This document shows positions 33,681 through 42,578 of a DNA stretch of 45,144 nucleotides, piece after piece (within the stretch, counting starts at the first letter, position 1; each line of letters starts with the position of its first letter). This DNA is from Lachnospiraceae bacterium. Its GTDB lineage: Bacteria > Bacillota > Clostridia > Lachnospirales > Lachnospiraceae. Where the stretch lies: assembly GCA_022791815.1 (NCBI GenBank), contig JAAVZU010000049.1:1-45144 (forward strand), written 5' to 3'. Position numbers and translations under genes: made by a program. Below the pieces are notes generated by a model. That model did not search any database and was not told where the DNA came from. It was given only the letters and a program-made list of their open reading frames with translations.

Positions 33681-33871
33681 AATTCTTCTCCTATTCTTTT
33701 TTACATAGTTCTGTTCTTAACCCAGTGTTGTGCTGCATTGCTGAAATCTAATATATCTTCCTGCCTTATATTAACGATATATAGACATTGGCAAAACTCC
33801 TGCTAGTTTAAATTATTTTGTGCAATTACCTAATAAGAATAACACATTTCTTTTTCTCTTTTTAGTGAAAA

Positions 33872-33910
33872 AAGAAATAAAAGGAGGGGTGACAAAAGTC
33901 ATACCCCTCC
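33872..33910 (-). terminator. Terminator of the BIG2 protein gene
   Basis: Minus strand GGAGGGGT(AT)GAC-TTTT-GTCACCCCTCC followed by TTTTATTTC. A 2-nt bulge interrupts the stem. Confidence 0.88.
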
Positions 33911-33936
33911 AAGGTTCTCTCCATACTAATATTCTA

Positions 33937-35190
33937 TTACACTTTTTCTCTTACTGTCACATGACATATCTCTCTTTTATCTCCTATGGTAAATATAATA
34001 TTGGTTTCTCCAGCACCTACCGCCACTATTCGGACATTCTCACCATTTTCGGTATACACCTTTGCAATATCCTCATTTTCACTTTTCCAAATTGCTGCAT
34101 AATATTCCTCTGCGTTATAAGGTGATATACTATACCAATTTGACCTTTCCTCTTCAATTTCCATGTCTAACTCTTTGTATGCCAGAATAATATCCTCAAT
34201 AACTGGTTTGCTAACCTTAACATGACATACTTTACTTACATTTCCTATTGTAATGGTAATGTCTGCTTCGCCTTCTAACCGATATGTACTAAGGTAAATT
34301 GTTCCAAAGTCATCGCTGTCTACGGATACCAATTTAGGATTGGAAGATACTACTTTTACATTATAATAATCTATTACACTTTCTGGTGTGGCAGATACTT
34401 CTATTTCTTCCTCAGAATCACATTCCATTTCTATGTATTGTTTAGATAACCTTATATTTTTTACATCAGGCTTTCTTACTTTCACTCTACAGCTATATTT
34501 TTTTCCATGAATACTTGCCTTTATGGTTACACTTCCTACATCAACTGCTCTTATTTTTCCCTTAGATACTCTTGCAATATCGCTATCACTGCTTGTCCAC
34601 CTTATGGAATGCCTGCAACCAGATAATGCAATGGTTTTGCTTTCTCCAACCTTAAGACTAAGACTTGTCTTACTTAATCTTGGTGCTTCTACCGTAATCT
34701 TGCATGTTTTTTTCTTTGACCCAACTTTAGCTGTAATAACCGCCTTCCCTTTTCCTCTCGCAATCACTTTACCACTGCTGGAAACCGTTGCCACAGATTT
34801 TCTGGAAGAACTCCATGAGACTTTACTTGTAGCATTGGAAATTTTTAACTTGTACTTTTGTCCCTTAACCAATAAAATATTAGTTCTGTTAATTTTAATC
34901 GGTTTTACAACTACCGTTTTCTTCGGTTCATTGGAACTACTACTGCTTGGCGTACTATTTCCAAAACATTTTTTACATGGTGTCAATCCTCTTGCTTGTG
35001 CATTAGATAAACTTGTAGCTGTATATGTGCCATTTCCACATTTGTGTGTATGGTACTTTGACCCTGTGGGAGTAACATATACGGTCATTTCTGCCTTTGC
35101 TGTATCTGTGTCATTATAAATATTCCCTCCTACCGTAAATAAAAGAAAACACAATCCCAGATACGCAATTTTTTTCTTAAGATTTTTCAT
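33937..35190 (-). CDS. Secreted Ig-like (BIG2) repeat protein with N-terminal Cys/His module
   Basis: 417 residues from the ATG at 35190, preceded by AAGGAG. A signal peptide (about residues 1-34) ends near TAKA. Then comes VYVTPTGSKYHTHKCGNGTY...GLTPCKKCF (about 36-75), a Cys/His pattern resembling the small zinc module at the end of secreted nucleases. A Ser-rich linker follows, then four Ig-like domains with BIG2 landmarks: SWSSSRKSVATVSSSGKVIA, RWTSSDSDIARVSKGKIRA, VVSSNPKLVSVDSDDFG and IWKSENEDIAKVYTENG. No LPxTG or membrane anchor is visible. Probably a surface-associated adhesion or scaffold protein. Confidence 0.88.
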   Translation of the reverse strand: MKNLKKKIAYLGLCFLLFTVGGNIYNDTDTAKAEMTVYVTPTGSKYHTHKCGNGTYTATSLSNAQARGLTPCKKCFGNSTPSSSSSNEPKKTVVVKPIKINRTNILLVKGQKYKLKISNATSKVSWSSSRKSVATVSSSGKVIARGKGKAVITAKVGSKKKTCKITVEAPRLSKTSLSLKVGESKTIALSGCRHSIRWTSSDSDIARVSKGKIRAVDVGSVTIKASIHGKKYSCRVKVRKPDVKNIRLSKQYIEMECDSEEEIEVSATPESVIDYYNVKVVSSNPKLVSVDSDDFGTIYLSTYRLEGEADITITIGNVSKVCHVKVSKPVIEDIILAYKELDMEIEEERSNWYSISPYNAEEYYAAIWKSENEDIAKVYTENGENVRIVAVGAGETNIIFTIGDKREICHVTVREKV

Positions 35191-35386
35191 CTCACATAAC
35201 ACTCCTTTTACTTTTTTTAACATTACATGTTTATTTAGAATTGGTATTTGAATTTTCTAACTTATACTAAACCCAAATACCAAATAATTGAAATACTATA
35301 ATATATATCGGATAATTCCCCTTATCTTTCCAGTATATATTTTAAAAAATGTTTTATAATATTTCATAAAAATTCTTAATATGATT

Positions 35387-35437
35387 AGAAAAGAGCTGTC
35401 ACATGAACTCATTACATTCGTGCAACAACTCTTTTCT
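35387..35437 (-). terminator. Hairpin after the 35477 gene, possible terminator
   Basis: AGAAAAGAG / CTCTTTTCT (9 bp) enclose about 33 nt that contain further partial pairing. The T run after the stem on the minus strand is short, so it may terminate weakly. Confidence 0.45.
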
Positions 35438-35476
35438 AACATTTTCTATCACTTATTACCAAAAACAACAGCATCT

Positions 35477-35935
35477 TTATTCGTTTTCCATAGTTTCTAT
35501 AGCATAAATAATTTCATTCGTTTGCCGTTTATCAATTCTCTCTATGATTTTTTCCTGATAATCCTTTAAGATATGTAAATATTTCTCATTAATGTTTTTT
35601 TCAGTACAAACGAAAGAAAGTTCACTAGGCCGTTCAAAACAAAGATACATTATACACTTTTCTCCGTTTTGTATTGTAATACCAGATTCGCAAGGAAAAT
35701 CATACAAAAAACCAATATCTTCTATATTACCTGTTAACATAATTGACACTACTGCATCTGATTCTACATTTGTTTCTGGTATCTCCTTAATGGGAAAACG
35801 TTGTTGTATATTGCATTTCCACTTTTCTCTAAGCTCAGAATTCTTTGCCATAAATTGTTTCTGAGTACTTTCTTTTATATCTGTTTCCAGTTTAACTTTT
35901 TGTAAATTATTTTCCTTTGCAAAATGTTTTAACAT
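35477..35935 (-). CDS. Unknown protein, probable downstream part of a frameshifted gene
   Basis: 152 residues if started at the ATG at 35935, but that ATG has no ribosome site and lies inside the preceding frame. The text runs HFAKENNLQKVKLETDIKEST...ESDAVVSIMLTGNIEDIGFLYDFPCESGITI...YLCFERPSELSFVCTEKNINEKY, soluble and without a known motif. Dropping one A from the AAAA run near 35909 would join it to the 36110 frame as ...KTFCKGNNLQKV..., giving one protein of about 210 residues. So it is probably the C-terminal part of a broken gene, or of one with an indel error. Confidence 0.6.
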   Translation of the reverse strand: MLKHFAKENNLQKVKLETDIKESTQKQFMAKNSELREKWKCNIQQRFPIKEIPETNVESDAVVSIMLTGNIEDIGFLYDFPCESGITIQNGEKCIMYLCFERPSELSFVCTEKNINEKYLHILKDYQEKIIERIDKRQTNEIIYAIETMENE

Positions 35936-36110
35936 CTGTACAAAACATTTCTTTTCCTCTCTCTATTGCTACTAAATCATCTATACCTAATTTTTGATTA
36001 CTCTGTTCCTTAGGAATAGGTATTCTTTCTATTTTTCTATAATCCTCAAGAGATACTAAATCAGATAATGGAATCCAGCCATTATATAAAGTTATTGTGT
36101 GATTGTACAT
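35907..36110 (-). CDS. Unknown protein, probable N-terminal part of a frameshifted gene
   Basis: 67 residues, MYNHTITLYNGWIPLSDL...EDYRKIERIPIPKEQSNQKLGIDDLVAIERGKEMFCTDVKTFCKGK, ending at a TAA formed in GGAAAATAA. No strong Shine-Dalgarno was seen at its ATG. It overlaps the next frame by 29 nt. The rigid, Pro- and charge-rich text looks like the head of a larger protein. It lies 50 bp after a 51-residue gene. Family not recognised. Confidence 0.6.
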   Translation of the reverse strand: MYNHTITLYNGWIPLSDLVSLEDYRKIERIPIPKEQSNQKLGIDDLVAIERGKEMFCTDVKTFCKGK

Positions 36111-36160
36111 AATTTATTCTCCATTCATTTTTTTAATCAATACTATTCATAACTCTCTTT

Positions 36161-36316
36161 CTATTTTTTATAACATTTTGTTTCAAATCCGCTCCCATCA
36201 ATCATTCTTAAATAGAATATGTTTTTCTTTTCGTTTGTGTCAATATCAGCAAGAATACCATTATCCATCTCATTCAACACATCAGACAACCAATTCTTAA
36301 AATCATTCAACTCCAT
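36161..36316 (-). CDS. Short unknown protein (51 residues)
   Basis: Translated by hand: MELNDFKNWLSDVLNEMDNG, then ILADIDTNEKKNIFYLRMID and GSGFETKCYKK. An AAAAGGAGCAG site precedes the ATG with correct spacing. It is acidic at the start and ends in a short strand-rich segment. It lies 50 bp upstream of the frameshifted gene and probably begins that operon. No family recognised. Confidence 0.65.
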   Translation of the reverse strand: MELNDFKNWLSDVLNEMDNGILADIDTNEKKNIFYLRMIDGSGFETKCYKK

Positions 36317-36433
36317 ATTTCTGCTCCTTTTCTAAATTTTATAGTGTCAATATGCGAACACTATTATTACATTCATTTTACATGGATAATTAAGAATATA
36401 CAAGTATTATTTAAAAAACAGGCAGGAACAAAA

Positions 36434-36646
36434 ATGATAAAATATGATCGATTATGGGAAACCATGAAGGAAAAAGGTATTACACAATATGATCTATATA
36501 CCAGATATAATGTAAACCGTTCTCAATTAGATAGATTAAGGCACAACAAAAATGTGCAGACAAACACGATTGACCGATTATGCAATATTCTGCATTGCAG
36601 AGTTGAGGATATTATGGAACACTTCGATGACAATAATTTTTTCTAG
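36434..36646 (+). CDS. Small XRE-family DNA-binding protein
   Basis: 70 residues from the ATG at 36434 (CAGGAAC upstream); 30 further in-frame codons lack a site. It is essentially one Cro/C1-type HTH: YDRLWETMKEKGITQYDLYTRYNVNRSQLDRLRHNKNVQTNTIDRLCNILHCRVEDIMEHF. Proteins like this (HTH_26 type) are common in clostridia and act as small repressors. It is divergent from the 51-residue gene and may regulate that cluster. Confidence 0.88.
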   Translation: MIKYDRLWETMKEKGITQYDLYTRYNVNRSQLDRLRHNKNVQTNTIDRLCNILHCRVEDIMEHFDDNNFF

Positions 36647-36655
36647 CAAACGCAC

Positions 36656-36687
36656 AAAGGACAGCCAAATCTGACTGTCCTCTTTCT
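36656..36687. terminator. Bidirectional terminator between the XRE gene and the MCP gene
   Basis: AAAGGACAG...CTGTCCTCTTT stem with inner CA/TG pairs; T/A-rich tails on both sides. Confidence 0.82.
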
Positions 36688-38220
36688 TTACATTTTTAAT
36701 ACTTCTTCTAATTCCAGGATCATATTATTGATATAATCTACCTGTTTAGACAATCCCAAAATCTCTTGTGTATTGCCTTGTACCATTTCATCAATATTTA
36801 AGAAATCCTTATTTTCTTCATCTATCTTACCTGCTATATCTTCGCTAACAGATATTGTCTTTTCAATCACTTCATTTTGTCTATTTTGGATCATATCGGC
36901 TTCGGAAATTGTCTGAACAGATTTTTTCAACATCTCCAGCATACTTCTTACACCCTCTACCGTTTCAACCATTCTGGCATTTTGATTTTGCATCTTTTCA
37001 GCGTTTTCATTCATATATCTAGTTGCTGTTATTGTTCCCTGTTGTACTCTGGAAATTACTGCCTTTACTTCGTCTAAAGATTCTCTTGTGTTAGCAGCAA
37101 GATTACCTACTTCCTGTGCTACTACAGAGAACCCTCTTCCAGCCTCTCCAGCCCTGGCCGCCTCAATAGAAGCATTCAATGCTAAAAGATTTGTAGAAGC
37201 AGCAATATCATTGATAATCTCAAGAGTACATCCAATTTGCCCTACTTCTTTGTCTAATTTGGAAGTTACTTCAATAGTACTTTGTGTAGACTGTTCCACA
37301 TCTTCGCTAATGGTAATCAGTTCTCCCAAAGCCTTCTCGTTAGCCGCCGAAATGGTTAATAACTCCTTAGAAATCTGGCTCACTTCTGTCATTTTCTCTT
37401 CCATATCCAAGTTACTCTTAGCAAGTTCTGATAGATTTTCTTTGCTCTCTATAGATTTTTGAAGCATGTTTTCACTATTTTTCAAAAGATTTTCAGTAAT
37501 TGCAGATAACTCTTCTGTAGATGCACTTTCATTTTGAGAAGTTGCAAGCAATGACTCACTGGCATCTCCAAGCTGACCTGACAATGTTGTTACTTTATCA
37601 ATAACACCCTGCACACGTCTGTTATTTTCTTCTAATTCATCTTTCTTGGCATTTACCAAAAAGTTAGTCATAAAGAAAATAAACATTCCTAAACCTACCG
37701 TAGACAAAAACAATGCTACAATACAGTTGATTAGATCTGTTATAAATATAGCATCCCTTGCTGGGAAATTATTCCCACTGATTCCCCAAGAAATAGCCAA
37801 AGAAACAATACAAGTAATACATGCTCCCATGGCAAGTTTGATATCCAAAAAGAACGCCATTAGTATAATAAAGAAAAATAAAAATCCCCAAAAAGTTCTC
37901 GATGGTACCATATATAAAATATAATTCCACTGTATTATAAGTGTAAAAAATGCAAATACCTTACCAATAGCAAGTCTATTTTTCTTTAATTCTCCATTTT
38001 CAAAAGATGTCTGGACTAATATAAAGCCTCCCACCAAAAAACACACATCCATAATATCAAATATTATCATTGTTCCCCAGGATATTGTTGGAAACAATCC
38101 TATGATTTTTAGAAATGTGTATAACACAGCTGCACACATACAGGCACAGACCAGTGTAATAATTCCCCACTTATACACAACTGACAGATACACTTCAAAT
38201 GCTGATTTTTTCTTTTCCAT
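36688..38220 (-). CDS. Methyl-accepting chemotaxis protein with multi-helix membrane domain
   Basis: 510 residues. Six membrane helices occupy about residues 15-195 without a large extracellular domain, so the ligand is probably read in or near the membrane. No clear HAMP domain follows; the chain enters a coiled coil ([28 protein letters not shown]) directly. The signalling hairpin, [49 protein letters not shown] (about 345-395), binds CheA/CheW. No other chemotaxis or flagellar gene is in the window. AAGGGGGGCTATGCC precedes the ATG. Confidence 0.92.
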   Translation of the reverse strand: MEKKKSAFEVYLSVVYKWGIITLVCACMCAAVLYTFLKIIGLFPTISWGTMIIFDIMDVCFLVGGFILVQTSFENGELKKNRLAIGKVFAFFTLIIQWNYILYMVPSRTFWGFLFFFIILMAFFLDIKLAMGACITCIVSLAISWGISGNNFPARDAIFITDLINCIVALFLSTVGLGMFIFFMTNFLVNAKKDELEENNRRVQGVIDKVTTLSGQLGDASESLLATSQNESASTEELSAITENLLKNSENMLQKSIESKENLSELAKSNLDMEEKMTEVSQISKELLTISAANEKALGELITISEDVEQSTQSTIEVTSKLDKEVGQIGCTLEIINDIAASTNLLALNASIEAARAGEAGRGFSVVAQEVGNLAANTRESLDEVKAVISRVQQGTITATRYMNENAEKMQNQNARMVETVEGVRSMLEMLKKSVQTISEADMIQNRQNEVIEKTISVSEDIAGKIDEENKDFLNIDEMVQGNTQEILGLSKQVDYINNMILELEEVLKM

Positions 38221-38264
38221 GGCATAGCCCCCCTTAAATGTAAATCCCCCCTATCTACAATTCT

Positions 38265-38293
38265 ATTATACCTTTTTTTATTCTGCTGCTCAA
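38265..38293 (-). promoter_or_regulatory. Promoter of the MCP gene
   Basis: Minus strand TTGAGC (38288-38293), 17-bp spacer, TATAAT (38265-38270), 45 bp before the ATG. This is a vegetative type, not a flagellar sigma-28 promoter. Confidence 0.7.
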
Positions 38294-38306
38294 GCAAAAA
38301 AGTGTG

Positions 38307-38337
38307 ATAAACGACAAAATTATGTTATGAACGACAA
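38307..38337 (-). promoter_or_regulatory. Direct repeats upstream of the MCP promoter
   Basis: TTGTCGTTCAT and TTGTCGTTTAT on the minus strand, 10 of 11 identical, start 20 bp apart. The nearer copy ends about 13 bp upstream of the -35, the position of an activator site. Confidence 0.55.
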
Positions 38338-38431
38338 TTTTTATATTTTAATATGTCCAATGCATTTTAGTGGACTGAAACATAACTGTTAATGACTTTG
38401 AGCAATTACAAATTTTCATATATTTCTACAC

Positions 38432-38483
38432 AAAAAACAATTCCCTAATTCTAGAAATTACTTAGAATCGGGAATTGTTTTTT
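38432..38483 (-). terminator. Terminator of the ECF sigma/anti-sigma operon
   Basis: AAAAAACAATTCCC / GGGAATTGTTTTTT with an inner ATTCT/AGAAT arm; the T run follows on the minus strand just after the anti-sigma stop. Confidence 0.9.
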
Positions 38484-38490
38484 CACTTTT

Positions 38491-39951
38491 TTAATTATTT
38501 TTTATATCTATAAATTTTGAATATGTATGATCGCCAAAGCCATCATTAATTTGAAGTGCCATCTTTGATACTTGATCTTCATCTACTATATATCCAATAT
38601 GGTAAACTGCTTCTTCACCAGCATTTAATTTCTTGAAATAAAATCCTTTTCCACCATCGTTTTCTTTAAAATAACATGGCATAGACTCATATTGTTTTGC
38701 TTCTTCAATTGCCTTTGGTCTTCCATATTCTGTATAATCTATTATAGTTTTACCATCTTGTTCTATAAAATAAGCTAATTCTCTACATACTTGTTCTTTT
38801 ACTGCTTTCTTTGTTGTATTTTTTACTCTCAATGTGACAAGTACAAACTTCTGACCTACATTCTCTGTTTTAGACACTGATGCAAAAGGAGCATTCTTTC
38901 CATCTCCCACTTTTATAGTTTCACGCTCATAAGTTTTTAATGTACCATCATTTTTTGCATATACAGATATATCATTCTCATTATGTCCCAAATTTTTTGC
39001 AATGTCGTTCATTTCCTTTGCAATATTATCTTTCACATCTACTTTTAAAACTTCATATTCTACACCATCATGCACTACAGGCTCTTTTATCTTTGCTAAC
39101 TGCTCTGGTTTTACCCATGCATTCTCTGTTTCTGCTACATCTACATTATTTAGCTGTTTAGAAAGATATGCAACCTCACTTTCTTCTTGTTTTTTACAAT
39201 TTTCAAGAGTAATCTGATTTGCATATTCTATCAATTGTTCTTTCTTTATTCCTGACTGTGCATAGAAGTGTAAAATATATCCCAAATCTTCATAAAAAAC
39301 AACTACTCTTTGCGTATATGTTGTATCTTCATTATATTTACTGCCCACAACATCATTTCTTTGAATATATATACCTTTATTACCATTTACTGTAATATTC
39401 TGAGAATATGCCACATCATCTACAAAATATTCCTTTGAAGTATCCACATCAACTTGAAGCAGCTCTACTGCAAATTCTTTTCCAGATTCAAACCCTTTGT
39501 TTGTTGCAAATTCATACCATCCTTTCCCTGTTTTATCTCCCAGAGCATATCCTTCCATAGAATCATATACCAATTTTACTGGCTTTGCATCCCTCTTTGC
39601 CAAAATGGTTTCTAACTTTGCATCTTTTTTTACTACAATGCTATCTGTCTTTGCAGGTGATGCATCTGTCTTCTCCACTTTCATATCTACTTGATATCCG
39701 TCCTTCTCTACTTCTGTTCTAAAATAACCAGCAATTCTTTCATAAGCATATGCCCCTGTTGGTACTGCAAGGGAAACAGCAGCAACTGCTATAGCTACCT
39801 TTCCTGCTATTTTGATACCTTGCTTTTTACCTTGTTTATCTATTGTCCTATTTCTTTCTCCCATATCTGCCAGCCTTTCTTTTAACTCTGAAGAAGCATT
39901 CACACTATTATATACTTGTTGGTAATACTCTTTATTACTTTTATTCATCAT
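38491..39951 (-). CDS. Probable membrane anti-sigma factor with large outer domain
   Basis: 486 residues. A cytosolic N terminus of about 46 residues (YQQVYNSVNASSELKERLADMGERNR) is followed by one membrane helix (about 48-66, AGKVAIAVAAVSLAVPTGAYA) and a roughly 415-residue extracellular part. The last 130 residues (FVLVTLRVKNTTKKAV...ELAYFIEQDGKTI...AGEEAVYHIGYIVDEDQ) resemble DUF4352/DUF5643-type Ig-like domains. It overlaps the sigma gene by 11 bp, and its AAGGAG lies inside the sigma coding end. Role as anti-sigma is inferred from topology and pairing; the N terminus shows no zinc-binding HxxxCxxC. Confidence 0.8.
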   Translation of the reverse strand: MMNKSNKEYYQQVYNSVNASSELKERLADMGERNRTIDKQGKKQGIKIAGKVAIAVAAVSLAVPTGAYAYERIAGYFRTEVEKDGYQVDMKVEKTDASPAKTDSIVVKKDAKLETILAKRDAKPVKLVYDSMEGYALGDKTGKGWYEFATNKGFESGKEFAVELLQVDVDTSKEYFVDDVAYSQNITVNGNKGIYIQRNDVVGSKYNEDTTYTQRVVVFYEDLGYILHFYAQSGIKKEQLIEYANQITLENCKKQEESEVAYLSKQLNNVDVAETENAWVKPEQLAKIKEPVVHDGVEYEVLKVDVKDNIAKEMNDIAKNLGHNENDISVYAKNDGTLKTYERETIKVGDGKNAPFASVSKTENVGQKFVLVTLRVKNTTKKAVKEQVCRELAYFIEQDGKTIIDYTEYGRPKAIEEAKQYESMPCYFKENDGGKGFYFKKLNAGEEAVYHIGYIVDEDQVSKMALQINDGFGDHTYSKFIDIKNN

Positions 39952-40450
39952 GCCACGCTCCTTTCAATTGCTCTTTCAACATGTTACGTGCTCTCATCAG
40001 TCTGGTTTGAATTGTGGTTTCTTTTTTTTGTAAAATTTCCGCTATAATCCGAATGGGATACTCTTCATAATAATAAAGATGTACCACACTCCGATACTTT
40101 TCTGGTAATTTCTTTACCGCACAATATAGTGCCATTTTTTCCTTATCTTCTTCAAATAACTCTGTCAGATTGTCAAGATTATCCTCTGTATTGGTGCTGT
40201 CAATAAAGTATACTTTTTGATGCCATGCTGATTTCAAATGATTCTTACATAGATTTATAGTAACACGGATAAGCCATCTTTTTACGTATTCATTATCTTG
40301 AAAGTCTTTATTTGTCTCATACAACTTTAGAAAAACTTCTTGCACCATGTCCTCTGCATCTGGAATACTTCTGCAATAGTTCACACTAATCCTTAAAACC
40401 ATATTTGCATATCTCTCCACATACTGACAGTATTCTTCTTTAGAAATCAC
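39941..40450 (-). CDS. ECF-type RNA polymerase sigma factor
   Basis: 169 residues. Region 2 is VLRISVNYCRSIPDAEDMVQEVFLKLYETN...RWLIRVTINLCKNHLKS (about residues 15-75) and region 4 is LPEKYRSVVHLYYYEEYPIRIIAEILQKKETTIQTRLMRARNMLKE (about 112-160). The start is GTG at 40450, six bases after AGGAGGTGA. It is coupled to the membrane protein that follows, so it probably reports envelope stress and activates its own operon. Its promoter recognition cannot be read with confidence from one site. Confidence 0.92.
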   Translation of the reverse strand: MISKEEYCQYVERYANMVLRISVNYCRSIPDAEDMVQEVFLKLYETNKDFQDNEYVKRWLIRVTINLCKNHLKSAWHQKVYFIDSTNTEDNLDNLTELFEEDKEKMALYCAVKKLPEKYRSVVHLYYYEEYPIRIIAEILQKKETTIQTRLMRARNMLKEQLKGAWHDE

Positions 40451-40704
40451 ATTTTCACCTCCTGATTAAGAACAAAATGAGCAAAACCACACAACTTCAC
40501 TTCTCCTCATTCTTGAGGAAATTGCACACTTTACGTATCAAACATAATTGCGAAGCTAAATTTACCTCTTGTATGAGTACATCTAAAAAATCCATTCCTT
40601 TGAAAGGCCTTTCACTATTATAACAACTTAAAAATCAGAAATATCACATTTTTTTAATTTTTATCTTACCTATTATACGATTATTTTCTTAGTTTTCTAA
40701 AAAC
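40451..40704. other. Leader region of the ECF operon
   Basis: About 250 bp upstream of the sigma gene. A perfect 14-bp palindrome TGAAAGGCCTTTCA lies at 40601-40614. TGAAAG resembles the -35 of some ECF promoters, but no matching -10 was found. No ORF is apparent. Confidence 0.4.
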
Positions 40705-40752
40705 AAAGGAACCTCCCTAATTGTTTCATTACAATTAAGGGAAGTTCCTTTA
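40705..40752. terminator. Strong hairpin between the Hsp70 gene and the ECF operon
   Basis: AAAGGAAC-TCCCTAATTGT pairs with ACAATTA-GGGA-GTTCCTTT; T/A tails on both sides. It can end the Hsp70 transcript on the minus strand, about 85 bp beyond its stop. Confidence 0.82.
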
Positions 40753-40754
40753 TC

Positions 40755-40800
40755 TGTAACTGTCTAGAACCATAAACAGTTGGGTTATAACCATTCATCT
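40755..40800. repeat. Second copy of the TAACTGTYTAGAAYC-type sequence
   Basis: GTAACTGTCTAGAACC followed by ATAAACAGTTGGGTTAT resembles the arms of the inverted repeat at 4220-4290, with a much shorter loop (CTG/CAG pairing retained). It lies between the terminator and the Hsp70 stop. Confidence 0.45.
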
Positions 40801-40835
40801 AAAGACCAACCTGTTATGTTTCTTTTACTTATTCT

Positions 40836-42560
40836 TTACAAATAGGAATCTCTATTATCATAGAGCATATCTGCTGTATTCATTTCAAAAATATTGTCTC
40901 CACATATAGCCTCCTCATATGCTTCCATATACCGTTTCATCCCACGCAGTAGTTTCACATTCTCCACATATCCTTCGTGTTCCTTCGCATATTCTATAGA
41001 AGTAAGCCATCCTTCTAATAATCCTTTATTTCTCTCGCTTGCCTCTGCATACAAACGAGTTAACTTTTCATGAATTGCTGTATATTCTTCCAATTCCCGT
41101 GGAAGATACTTTTCCTGAAAAATATTTTTATCTGGTGCAGAACTTCCTGTTCCAAGAAGTTTCTTCTTCCTTTTTATTCCTTGGGAATTTTTTACCTCTA
41201 CCCAAAGAATTCCATTAATATCGTAAGAAAATGTCATCAAAACTGTCTGTAGTTTTCCTGGATTGGGATATAGTGGAATTCGGATCTCGCCTAATTTTTT
41301 ATTTTCCTCTGCATAATAATTCTCCCCCTGATATACAGAAAAAACCATTTCTTTTTGTACCTCTGTTCTCGAAATGTATTTCTCGGTAGCTTTTTTAGGA
41401 AGCGTAGAATTTTTAGGGATAATTACACTCATAACATCATTTAAGGATTGTCCACATACATTCACACCAAGGGAAAATGGGCATACATCTGTTACCAGTA
41501 TTTCCTCCATGCCTGCTTTCTTCTCCATAATTCCTATATAGTACCCCAAGCCCTTTGCCACTAATTCCTGTATATCATTAGAAAATGCTATCTCCCTACG
41601 AAATAATTCTCTCAGATAATTTTGTATGATCTGAAGTCTGCAACAACCACCTACCAGCAAAACATCTGTGATTTCTTCAATGGTACAACCTGCGTCCTGA
41701 ATTACTTTCACCATAACATCTTTTAATGCCATCAGAAGATTCCCTGTAATGGAAAGAAGTTTTTCCTGAGTGATCACCATCGTATATAGTTTATCCTTAA
41801 TCTTACAACTCATGGTTACCTTTTCTTTCCCACCTAAAGCAATTTTTACCTCCTCTGCTTTACGGATCACTAAACTGTATTCCTCTGGTGAAAGGCATTC
41901 TGCATCTAAATGATTCTCCTCTAAAAATGCTTCAGCAATCTGAATGTCAAAGTTCTTGCCTCCTAGTTGGTTATCTCCTGATACACCCACAATTTCCACA
42001 ATATTTTCAAAACAATCCACTAAGGATACATCTAATGTACCACCACCAAAATCTATTACAAGAATGTATTGTTCTATGGAAATTCCTGTGTGCATACGAT
42101 GTGCCAATGCTGCTGCACTAGGTTCATTGATGATTCGGTTACATACCAGTCCGGCTATTTTTGCGGCATGTTTCGTTGCCTCTCTTTGCTGGTTATCAAA
42201 ATATGCAGGCACACTGATCACAGCCTCTGTTACTTCTTCATTCAAGTAAATTTCCGCTTCTTCCTTACATTTTTTCAACACAAAAGCAGACAATTCTTCT
42301 GGCAAATAAGACTTCTCTCCTATTTCAATTCGTTCATTACATCCCATTTGCCGTTTAAATTCAATTGCACAATCTTTCAGATAACGGTATATCCGTTCCT
42401 TGGCAGGTCTTCCTACTAATATTCTTCCTTTTTCATCTACTGCTACCGCACTGGGTATCTGATTTTCTCCAAAAATATTTTGTATTATTTGTACTTTTCC
42501 ATCCTGATAAACAGATACTAAACTATTGGTAGTTCCAAGATCAATTCCAATGATTGCCAT
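40836..42560 (-). CDS. Hsp70-family chaperone-like protein (not DnaK)
   Basis: 574 residues against about 610-640 for DnaK. The ATPase domain is intact: [14 protein letters not shown] (about residues 4-17), [52 protein letters not shown] (about 168-182), [11 protein letters not shown] and [11 protein letters not shown]. The substrate domain (about 365-475) starts [15 protein letters not shown]. The C-terminal lid is short and there is no acidic DnaK tail. It resembles the specialised HscC-type branch. The ATG follows GAGAGGGAATGAAAG, 18 bp after the J-like gene, so the three genes are one operon. Confidence 0.92.
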   Translation of the reverse strand: MAIIGIDLGTTNSLVSVYQDGKVQIIQNIFGENQIPSAVAVDEKGRILVGRPAKERIYRYLKDCAIEFKRQMGCNERIEIGEKSYLPEELSAFVLKKCKEEAEIYLNEEVTEAVISVPAYFDNQQREATKHAAKIAGLVCNRIINEPSAAALAHRMHTGISIEQYILVIDFGGGTLDVSLVDCFENIVEIVGVSGDNQLGGKNFDIQIAEAFLEENHLDAECLSPEEYSLVIRKAEEVKIALGGKEKVTMSCKIKDKLYTMVITQEKLLSITGNLLMALKDVMVKVIQDAGCTIEEITDVLLVGGCCRLQIIQNYLRELFRREIAFSNDIQELVAKGLGYYIGIMEKKAGMEEILVTDVCPFSLGVNVCGQSLNDVMSVIIPKNSTLPKKATEKYISRTEVQKEMVFSVYQGENYYAEENKKLGEIRIPLYPNPGKLQTVLMTFSYDINGILWVEVKNSQGIKRKKKLLGTGSSAPDKNIFQEKYLPRELEEYTAIHEKLTRLYAEASERNKGLLEGWLTSIEYAKEHEGYVENVKLLRGMKRYMEAYEEAICGDNIFEMNTADMLYDNRDSYL

Positions 42561-42578
42561 CTTTCATTCCCTCTCTGT

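Noticed and set aside
34523-35119. 198-residue plus-strand open frame
   Set aside because: Exactly antisense to the BIG2 protein gene, with low-complexity hydrophobic text and no ribosome site; a shadow of that gene.
40601-40614. ECF autoregulatory promoter using TGAAAG
   Set aside because: The sequence is a perfect palindrome and no suitable -10 lies 15-18 bp further on, so only the palindrome is recorded.
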